Assembly (NCBI GenBank): GCA_049578505.1
Contig: JBAUMC010000033.1
Coordinates: 42,160-106,159 of the forward strand
Reading direction: 5' to 3'
DNA: 64,000 nucleotides
From: JAGVPT01 sp049578505
Lineage (GTDB): Bacteria; Bacteroidota; Ignavibacteria; UBA10030; UBA8401
Shown: positions 57,577-64,000 of the stretch, piece by piece
Numbering within the stretch: position 1 is the stretch's first letter
How the letters are laid out: every line of letters begins with the position of its first letter
Notes under the pieces: generated by a model
The model's input: only the letters and a program-made list of their open reading frames with translations
Database searches by the model: none
What the model was told of the DNA's origin: nothing
Translations under genes and position numbers: made by a program

Positions 57577-58815
57577 TCACTCGTACCGCAACGCTTCCAC
57601 CGGGTCCAATTTTGATGCTCTGTTCGCCGGAAGGAAACCGGAGACGACGCCGACGATAATCGAGATAAGAATTGCAACAGCAACGACGCTGATCGGCATG
57701 GAGGTAGGGAGAATCTGATTGATGAGCAAACTCAACGGGTATGAAATAATAATCCCGATAATCCCGCCGATAAGGGAGAGGGCAGCAGATTCAATCAGGA
57801 ATTGAAGAAGTATTGTGCCGCGCCTTGCGCCGATCGCCTTACGTATCCCGATCTCTTTCGTCCGCTCGGTGACCGATACAAACATGATATTCATGATACC
57901 GATGGCCCCCACGAACAACGAAAGTGCCGTTATGAATAACCCGATCCCGGCTACTACGACGCCGATCGCATTAAACGTCTGAACGAACAGTTCTTGCTGA
58001 TTGATGGCAAAATCGTCTTCCGCCTTAGGGGGAACGTGGCGGGCCTTGCGAAGAATGCCGCGAAGCTCTTCTTTTGTGTCGTCGAGATTCTTGATGTCGG
58101 CGGCCTTGACGTTAATTTGAATACCGCGGTTTGCGCCGAACCTGCGAAAGAACGATTCAATAGGAATGACAATCCGATTGTCGAGACTTTCGATCCCCAG
58201 GAAACTTCCCTGTTTCTCCACTACGCCAATAACGCGGAACGTCGAGGTTCCGATCCTGATAGTTTTTCCGAGAGGAGTTTCGTTCGGAAAAAGATTGTCC
58301 GCAACCTCTGACCCGATGACGCAGACCGGCCTCCCGCCTTCAGCTTCGGCCTGGTTGAAAAACCTGCCGAGGTCCATATTGATTCCCGACGTCTCCAAAT
58401 ACTGGTCGTTAGCGCCGAGTGTAAGAACTCCATCGGAACTCTGGTTTTTGTATTTCACTACACCCTGTGTCCAGCAAATCGGGGTCGCGGATTTGATCAA
58501 TGTGGCATGACGTTCAACCGCCTCATATTGGGTAAACTTTACATCTTTCCTGTTCCGGTATTTCCACCATTCATCGCCGCCAAACCACGGCCACTTTTGC
58601 ACGTACAACACGTCCGCTCCGATTTTGGAAATGCTATCAGTGAACCCGCGGCTCAATCCTTCAATGGCGGTTCCCATCAACGTCACCGACACAATACCGA
58701 TTACGATGCCGAGCGTAGTAAGAACCGACCGCATCTTATTCGCACGAATTGCCTGAAAAGAAATCGCCAATCCTTCTTTCAGCTCGTACACAAAATCTGC
58801 AATCTTCATGCCCAT
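57577..58815 (-). CDS. MacB-like ABC permease (first copy)
   Basis: 412-residue paralogue of the following gene: N-terminal helix (MRSVLTTLGIVIGIVSVTLM), MacB_PCD periplasmic domain, three C-terminal helices and SVTERTKEIGIRKAIGARR. These mechanotransmission permeases drive periplasmic export or lipoprotein release rather than transport across the inner membrane. It lies 56 bp after the ATPase. Confidence 0.93.
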   Translation of the reverse strand: MGMKIADFVYELKEGLAISFQAIRANKMRSVLTTLGIVIGIVSVTLMGTAIEGLSRGFTDSISKIGADVLYVQKWPWFGGDEWWKYRNRKDVKFTQYEAVERHATLIKSATPICWTQGVVKYKNQSSDGVLTLGANDQYLETSGINMDLGRFFNQAEAEGGRPVCVIGSEVADNLFPNETPLGKTIRIGTSTFRVIGVVEKQGSFLGIESLDNRIVIPIESFFRRFGANRGIQINVKAADIKNLDDTKEELRGILRKARHVPPKAEDDFAINQQELFVQTFNAIGVVVAGIGLFITALSLFVGAIGIMNIMFVSVTERTKEIGIRKAIGARRGTILLQFLIESAALSLIGGIIGIIISYPLSLLINQILPTSMPISVVAVAILISIIVGVVSGFLPANRASKLDPVEALRYE

Positions 58816-58871
58816 ATAATTCCTGGCCTCAGATTTCTTTCATAATCAAACGTTAGCCTGGGGAGAATCGT

Positions 58872-59579
58872 TCACGCCACCGTTGGAACAACGCGCTTCT
58901 GGACGGTTTCGTCCTTTTCGACCATTCCATCGCGGATACGAATGATGCGGTTCGCGTGTTCTGCGATATACTCTTCGTGCGTGACAAGAATAATAGTATT
59001 CCCATTATGGTGGAGCTCCTCGAGCAACCCCATAATCTCGTCGCCGGTCTTCGTATCCAAATTTCCTGTCGGCTCGTCGGCCAGAATAATCGATGGCTTC
59101 GTTACAAGGGCTCTGGCAATCGCGACACGCTGCCGTTGTCCGCCGGAAAGCTCGTTTGGCCTGTGATGCATTCTGTCGCCAAGATTGACATGCTGGAGAG
59201 ACTCTGCCGCCAAGCGCTTCCGTTCGTGCGCATTGACGCCGCCGTATATTAACGGCAGCTCAACATTGTGAAGCGCGTCGGAACGCGGAATAAGATTGAA
59301 CGTCTGAAAAACAAAACCGATTTCCTTGTTCCGAATTTTAGCAAGTTCGTTGTCATTCATCTCGCTCACGTTGACGCCGTTAAATTCGTAAAGCCCCGTC
59401 GACGGCGTGTCGAGACATCCAAGAATATTCATGAGGGTCGATTTGCCTGATCCTGAAGGCCCCATGATCGCCACGTATTCACCGCGGTCGATACGGAGTG
59501 AAACGTCATGAAGAGCATGTACCGCCTCTGTCCCCATAACGTACGTTTTGCTGATGTTCTTAATATTAATGACGTTCAT
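58872..59579 (-). CDS. MacB/LolD-type ABC ATPase
   Basis: 235 residues with Walker A GPSGSGKST, Q-loop VFQTFNLIPRSDAL, signature LSGGQRQRVAIARAL and Walker B IILADEPTGNLDTKTG. Type VII ABC ATPase powering the two MacB-like permeases. 22 bp after the adaptor. Confidence 0.95.
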   Translation of the reverse strand: MNVINIKNISKTYVMGTEAVHALHDVSLRIDRGEYVAIMGPSGSGKSTLMNILGCLDTPSTGLYEFNGVNVSEMNDNELAKIRNKEIGFVFQTFNLIPRSDALHNVELPLIYGGVNAHERKRLAAESLQHVNLGDRMHHRPNELSGGQRQRVAIARALVTKPSIILADEPTGNLDTKTGDEIMGLLEELHHNGNTIILVTHEEYIAEHANRIIRIRDGMVEKDETVQKRVVPTVA

Positions 59580-59601
59580 AAGAGAATCCTTGCCGATAGT
59601 G

Positions 59602-60927
59602 TTACGTCCCTTCTTTCTTTATCATTCCGAAGCGTTTTACAGTGTTGTCGATTTTAATCGTCGAACCGTCCTCCAGTTCCCGGTTGATCGCTTTGTAGCT
59701 TCCGGAAACTACTTCATCGCTATCCGATAATCCACTGATGATCTCGACAGTCGTTTCATCGCTGATACCCCGCTTCACGGGAACTTGCTTCACCTTCCCT
59801 TTGTCGACGACAAAAACCACCTCGATCGGTTTGTCCACCGTCGGCCCGGCGGCATTTTTCGCCGCCGCGCTCGCGCTGTCCTGCTTTTGCCCCTTCGATG
59901 ACGAATCCGTTTTGTCACCTTCGCTTACTTTCGGTGTCCGGGTGGTAACACTTTGAATCGGCACAGCAAGAACATTGTTTCGTGTTTCAGTTTGGACGTC
60001 TGCAGACATCGACATGCCGGGGCGCAGTGCAATATCTTTATCGAGCACGCGAATTTTTACTTGAAAATTCGTCACTTCATCTTGAGTCCCTGCGCCAGTC
60101 GTGGTTGCGGTATTAGCGAGTTCGTACACGACGCCTTTGAGTTTTCTGTCCGGATATGCATCGACCTGAATGGTCGCCGTATCGTTGACGGCAATCAAGA
60201 CAACGTCATTCTCACCCACGTCGATGCGAGCTTCCATCCTCGTCAAGTCCGAGACGGTCATAATTTCAGTCCCTTCCGTAAAACTACTGCCGCTCACGCG
60301 CTCGCCAAGTTCCGATATTAGTTGAGACACTGTTCCGTCGATCGGTGCATAAATCGAAGTCTTTGCGAGATTTTCTTTCGCCTGGTTGAGTGATGCCACC
60401 GCTTGGGTCACACCGGAGACAGCAGACTCGTTTTGCGCCTTGGCAACCTTGTACGTCGTCTTCGCCCCGACAAAATCCTGGTCCGACATCAACGTCTTTT
60501 CGTGTAACCCCTGCGCCCGTTTATACTCGCTTTCTGATTTATCCAAGTTGGCTTGGCTTAACGCTAGCGAGGCTTTGGCCGAGACAAGAGCCGCTTCAGC
60601 GCCGTCAACTGTTGCTTGATAGACATCCGGATTGATGCGCACCAGCAATTCGCCCTTCTTCACTTTTTGTCCATCTTTCACTGGCAATAAAATTATTTCC
60701 CCGCTAACCTCGGAGTTGATTTTCACCATTGTTTCGGGTTGGATTTTCCCCGATGCGGTGACAATTTGAGTAATAGATTTTCGCTGCACCTTCTCCGTTT
60801 GCACGTTGATCACATTCTCCCGCTTACTCCCCAGCAGCACTATCAAGACCAGCGCGAGAACAACAACGCCGATGCCCGATAGAATAAAAATCTTCTTTTT
60901 CGATTTTCTCCCTTTTCCATTTGCCAT
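59602..60927 (-). CDS. MacA-like HlyD-family membrane-fusion protein
   Basis: 441-residue periplasmic adaptor anchored by an N-terminal helix (IFILSGIGVVVLALVLIVLL). It has a barrel-sandwich domain split around a long coiled-coil hairpin (about residues 95-180, Ala- and Lys-rich), a beta-barrel domain and a low-complexity Ser/Lys/Ala insert near residue 340-365 before the C-terminal membrane-proximal domain. It links the MacB-like permeases to the TolC-like channel encoded 42 bp upstream. Confidence 0.93.
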   Translation of the reverse strand: MANGKGRKSKKKIFILSGIGVVVLALVLIVLLGSKRENVINVQTEKVQRKSITQIVTASGKIQPETMVKINSEVSGEIILLPVKDGQKVKKGELLVRINPDVYQATVDGAEAALVSAKASLALSQANLDKSESEYKRAQGLHEKTLMSDQDFVGAKTTYKVAKAQNESAVSGVTQAVASLNQAKENLAKTSIYAPIDGTVSQLISELGERVSGSSFTEGTEIMTVSDLTRMEARIDVGENDVVLIAVNDTATIQVDAYPDRKLKGVVYELANTATTTGAGTQDEVTNFQVKIRVLDKDIALRPGMSMSADVQTETRNNVLAVPIQSVTTRTPKVSEGDKTDSSSKGQKQDSASAAAKNAAGPTVDKPIEVVFVVDKGKVKQVPVKRGISDETTVEIISGLSDSDEVVSGSYKAINRELEDGSTIKIDNTVKRFGMIKKEGT

Positions 60928-60969
60928 GTTGTACTACTCCTTAAGAATAATGTCGTCTATTAGCGTTGT

Positions 60970-62301
60970 TCAATACGAAACATTTCCGATCGCGAGGTCA
61001 AGGTTCATTTTTGACATGATATAGTTAAAGGCTGCGTTTATTTTGCCTGCTTCGGCATTCACAAGGCCGGCATCGGCAGTCAACAAATCTACAAGCGTCC
61101 CTGCGCCGAGATTATAGCGTTCTTCCGCAACCTTTTGATTTTGGACAGCCGACTGAAGGCTCTTGATACTTGCCGTGTACTGCTTTCGTCCGGACTCGAG
61201 ATTCAACAACGCTTTCTTCACATCGACACTCACATTGCGTTCAGTTTGAAGAACATTCAGCTCCGCATTCATCCGTTCAACCTTTGCCGTCTGGACGTTT
61301 TGATTTGTGCTGAAATTATCGAACAGCGTCCAAGAGAGATTTAATCCCCAGCTCAGTCCCTTGTTATCCGTCAAATTGGAGAGTTGAGTGTTGTTAAGAC
61401 CATATTGGGCGCTCGCAGTCACGCCGGGAAAATATCTGCTCTTCGCCGACGTCTCATCGGCTTCAGCGCTTCTCACTAATTCCAGTGCGCTCTGATAATC
61501 AGGCCGAGCTGCCATTGCCGTTTTTCGGATCTGATCCATATTTTGATATGTATCCTGTGTAGAATTGAGCTCCGCCTGGCTAATATCCGGTGAAATCGAT
61601 TCGTCGGCAACCTGGTAGTCCTCGGATGCATCTAAACCAATCAGGGCAATAAGGTCTGCTTTTGATTCGTCGTACGTATTCTGAGCTTGAAGAAGACTCA
61701 ATTCGTCCGCAGCGACAACCGATTGTTCATTATAGACATCTGCGATCGCTAGGGTTCCGACCTTCTGGGATTCGGTGATGCGATCAAGTTCCCGTTGATC
61801 CCGCTTCAGATTTTCTTCACCGACCTTGACGAGCTGTTCGTTCCTCAAAACGGTAAGGTAATCAGCTTGCACCGAATTAACGATCTGTTGTTTAGTTCTC
61901 GCAAAGACATTGTTACTCGATTCTTCCCCCGCAACGGCTTTCTTCAGAGCCGCCTCGCGAGCAAAACCATTAAAAATTGTCCAATTTGCGCCTGCCTGGG
62001 TGTTAAAGTAATTCGTCGTCGTGGTTGGATGACTAAAGGTTACGCCCGAAAAGAATGCCTCTGTCGTTTGTTCACGGTTCCAGTACCCCGACGCGGAAAT
62101 ACTGGGAAGGTATCCGCCATATCCTGCTAATACACCGCTCTGTGCTGCAGCAACATTGTTATCTGCCTGCGCCACCGACACATTCTTGCTTAATGCAGAA
62201 TCAATAGCCTGCTGTAACGTTAGTCTTTTGCTGATAGTCGTTTGGCCGAAAAGAGTTGAGGCCAAAAATAGAAATAAAATCGAGACAAACAGCTGTTTCA
62301 T
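60970..62301 (-). CDS. TolC-family outer-membrane channel of the MacAB-like system
   Basis: 443 residues from ATG 62301 (GGAGA seven bases upstream); a longer frame to 62325 lacks a ribosome site. Signal peptide LFVSILFLFLASTLFGQ, then two OEP repeats with long helices. First gene of the operon channel-adaptor-ATPase-permease-permease. It is distinct from the other TolC-like protein at 28 kb. Confidence 0.94.
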   Translation of the reverse strand: MKQLFVSILFLFLASTLFGQTTISKRLTLQQAIDSALSKNVSVAQADNNVAAAQSGVLAGYGGYLPSISASGYWNREQTTEAFFSGVTFSHPTTTTNYFNTQAGANWTIFNGFAREAALKKAVAGEESSNNVFARTKQQIVNSVQADYLTVLRNEQLVKVGEENLKRDQRELDRITESQKVGTLAIADVYNEQSVVAADELSLLQAQNTYDESKADLIALIGLDASEDYQVADESISPDISQAELNSTQDTYQNMDQIRKTAMAARPDYQSALELVRSAEADETSAKSRYFPGVTASAQYGLNNTQLSNLTDNKGLSWGLNLSWTLFDNFSTNQNVQTAKVERMNAELNVLQTERNVSVDVKKALLNLESGRKQYTASIKSLQSAVQNQKVAEERYNLGAGTLVDLLTADAGLVNAEAGKINAAFNYIMSKMNLDLAIGNVSY

Positions 62302-62467
62302 ACATCTTTCTCCGATATTATCCATGAACCGACAGTCATTATTTGTAAGTAGACGAACGGTTTCGATGAAAGTTTCATGTATTTGTGAATTTCTTCAGTG
62401 TAATATAACGTTTTCGCTCGAGAGAAGCACTCTCTGCGATAATTTACCGTTGAGTGGATTGATATTT

Positions 62468-63892
62468 TCAGGAATTGCGCTGAAATCCCCGAATGACAGC
62501 ATCTTTAATAGAGAGCAGGTGTTCCAAGGCAGCATCATGTTCATTTGGAATCAGACCGTCGAGAATCGCCTCTTCAATTTTTGATTTCAACACACCCACA
62601 AGTGCTCCCGGTTCCAATTTGCAAACCTGCATAATTTCATCTCCCCGGACCGGTGGCTGGAATGCGCGCAGACGGTCTTTTTCTTCTACCTCTTTCATTT
62701 TTGTATAGACGCGGTCATAGTTCGTTGTGTATTCCTTGACAAGCTTCGGATTTTTCGATGTTATGTCCGCGCGGCAAAGAATCATCAAATCGTCGATTAG
62801 CTCCCCCGCGTCGAAAAGGAGCCGGCGAACTGCAGAATCAGTCACATCTTCGTCAACGAGAGCCATCGGACGAAGATGAAGGCGAACTAATTTTTCTACG
62901 TAAGGAATTTTATCGAATGGAAGTTTTAGTTTCTTGAAGATGTTTTTCACCATGCGCGCACCGAGCTCCTCGTGCCCGTAGAATGTCCACCCAATCCCTT
63001 CCCGAAATTGTTTTGTCTTCGGCTTCGCGATGTCGTGTACAAGCGCCGTGAGGCGAAGGTAAGGGTTTTCCGTTATCGCCGAGATGTTATCGACCACGAT
63101 ACACGTGTGAAGAAAAACGTCTTTATGGTGATGGTCGTCTCTCTGGTCGACTCCCGAAAGTTCGGCGACCTCGGGAAATACGACGCTCATTATGCCGGTA
63201 TCGAACATCAACCGCAGGCCGACGGACGGTTTCGGGCAGGCAAGAATCTTCATGAACTCGTCGGTAATCCGTTCCTGAGCGATGATGGCTAGCCGGTCTT
63301 TCATTTTTGAAATCGCATCGAGCGTCTCTTTCTCCAAAGAAAAATCAAGCTGCGATGCAAATCGCAGGGCCCGCATGATGCGCAATGGATCGTCGGTGAA
63401 TGTTTTTGACGGCTCGAGGGGAGTTCGGAGTATTTTTGCTTCCAAGTCGACAGATCCGTGGAACGGATCCGTAATTTCCCCCCATGAAGCCGAATTCAGA
63501 GACGCCGCAAGGGCATTGATGGTAAAGTCCCGGCGGGAGAGGTCTTCTTGAAGCGACCCGGGTTCGACAACGGGGTTGCGGGAATCTTTTGAATAGCTTT
63601 CTTTCCGAGCTCCGACGAATTCAACCTTCAACCGACCAAGATGCATCATGGCGGTACCGAATTTCTCGTACGTTGCCACTGCGTGGTCGCTGAATTCCTC
63701 AGCCGCCCTCTTCGCAAATTCTATCCCATTGCCAACCACCAATACATCGACATCCTCCGCATTTTTCCCCAGCAAATAGTCGCGCACATATCCCCCCACA
63801 ACATACACTTCTGCGTGTAAAACATCGGCGAGCCGGCCAATCGACCGAAGCTCCGGAGATTCAATTTCAATATGCTGTGTCTTCCTGCTCAT
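62468..63892 (-). CDS. CCA tRNA nucleotidyltransferase/poly(A) polymerase family with HD domain
   Basis: 474-residue class II nucleotidyltransferase: GGYVRDYLLG and DVDVLVVG carry the head-domain Gly and catalytic Asp pair, RRDFTINALA the next motif, then an RNA-binding region. The C-terminal HD domain (LVHDIAKPKTK) is typical of bacterial CCA/PcnB enzymes. It most likely adds or repairs tRNA CCA ends; poly(A) polymerase activity cannot be excluded by eye. Confidence 0.9.
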   Translation of the reverse strand: MSRKTQHIEIESPELRSIGRLADVLHAEVYVVGGYVRDYLLGKNAEDVDVLVVGNGIEFAKRAAEEFSDHAVATYEKFGTAMMHLGRLKVEFVGARKESYSKDSRNPVVEPGSLQEDLSRRDFTINALAASLNSASWGEITDPFHGSVDLEAKILRTPLEPSKTFTDDPLRIMRALRFASQLDFSLEKETLDAISKMKDRLAIIAQERITDEFMKILACPKPSVGLRLMFDTGIMSVVFPEVAELSGVDQRDDHHHKDVFLHTCIVVDNISAITENPYLRLTALVHDIAKPKTKQFREGIGWTFYGHEELGARMVKNIFKKLKLPFDKIPYVEKLVRLHLRPMALVDEDVTDSAVRRLLFDAGELIDDLMILCRADITSKNPKLVKEYTTNYDRVYTKMKEVEEKDRLRAFQPPVRGDEIMQVCKLEPGALVGVLKSKIEEAILDGLIPNEHDAALEHLLSIKDAVIRGFQRNS

Positions 63893-63899
63893 TCAACTA

Positions 63900-64000
63900 T
63901 CAAACGGTAAACTTCTGCACCTTAATCGAATTCATAATTCTTTGCGCCACCTCTAGTGCCAGCCGGCCATCCATTCCGGAAACCACCGGCTGTTTCTTCT
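63900..64000 (-). CDS. C-terminal end of a Gfo/Idh/MocA-type oxidoreductase, truncated by the window
   Basis: Only the last 32 residues are visible: PVVSGMDGRLALEVAQRIMNSI resembles the common C-terminus of sugar dehydrogenases of the Gfo/Idh/MocA family. The stop is 7 bp before the CCA-enzyme start, so the two genes are probably in one operon. Confidence 0.55.
   Translation of the reverse strand, partial: KKQPVVSGMDGRLALEVAQRIMNSIKVQKFTV

Noticed and set aside
1..64000. tRNA or rRNA genes
   Set aside because: No CCA-ended cloverleaf or rRNA segment was found on reading the gaps; most gaps are under 150 bp and hold repeats or regulatory DNA.

Overview
The window looks like a chromosome segment of a Gram-negative bacterium of the Bacteroidota/Chlorobi (FCB) group, probably an Ignavibacteria- or Kapabacteria-like lineage. 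The evidence is an lpxC-fabZ fusion inside a uppS-bamA-ompH-ompH-lpxD-lpxCfabZ-lpxA cluster, an S46 dipeptidyl-peptidase, many TPR, TolC and barrel outer-membrane proteins, and a moderate-GC, densely coding layout. The group assignment is an inference. I saw no rRNA, tRNA or CRISPR.

Layout. 1-7012 (+): a truncated TPR protein, an unknown protein, obg, ruvB, a CoA-acylating aldehyde dehydrogenase with an odd C-terminus, and a 3-methyladenine DNA glycosylase. 7122-15752 (-): a tight run from a REC-histidine kinase through isoaspartyl peptidase, rsmB-type methyltransferase, TPR lipoprotein, DUF58 protein and a small methyltransferase to uvrA. 15805-19916: a 4.1-kb, visibly AT-rich transposon with IS1-like ends and a DDE transposase. 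It carries a DUF262-HNH nuclease, a small HTH regulator and a two-gene HEPN-like module. 19925-20055: a 131-bp non-autonomous element inserted at the same 8-bp target. 20136-23441: a small zinc-ribbon membrane protein and a patatin-POTRA-barrel protein. 31582-23483 (-): a TetR-controlled ABC-2 export operon with its own adaptor, outer-membrane channel, two ATPases and two permeases, ending in an SDR. 31840-32141: two nested miniature elements. 41625-32175 (-): the outer-membrane and lipid A biogenesis cluster followed by lipM-like and panB. 42050-56085: a flavoprotein, a PLP decarboxylase, folA-thyA, an MbfA-like iron transporter, a thiolase, an aldehyde dehydrogenase, a YbjQ protein, an unknown Rossmann protein, an S46 peptidase and a putative gluzincin. 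62301-56176 (-): a MacAB-TolC-like operon. 63892-62468 (-): a CCA-adding/poly(A) polymerase family enzyme. The window ends inside a Gfo/Idh/MocA-type oxidoreductase.

The most interesting part is the 4.1-kb element. Its terminal inverted repeats begin GGTGCTGGCTCAATT, it is flanked by near-identical 8-bp direct repeats, and both a nuclease and a HEPN module lie between the ends. Two matching 13-bp palindromes flank the HTH gene, and a perfect 10-bp inverted repeat can mask the transposase start codon. Small elements with related ends and 8-bp target duplications occur next to it and again 12 kb away. I read this as a mobile, probably defence-carrying IS1-family element with its miniature derivatives. 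A second pattern is word-like, low-complexity DNA (variants of aattcttaattc, caatagctaatagc, ctctgtgaaactccgtg) filling many gaps between genes, once apparently captured in frame by a gene.
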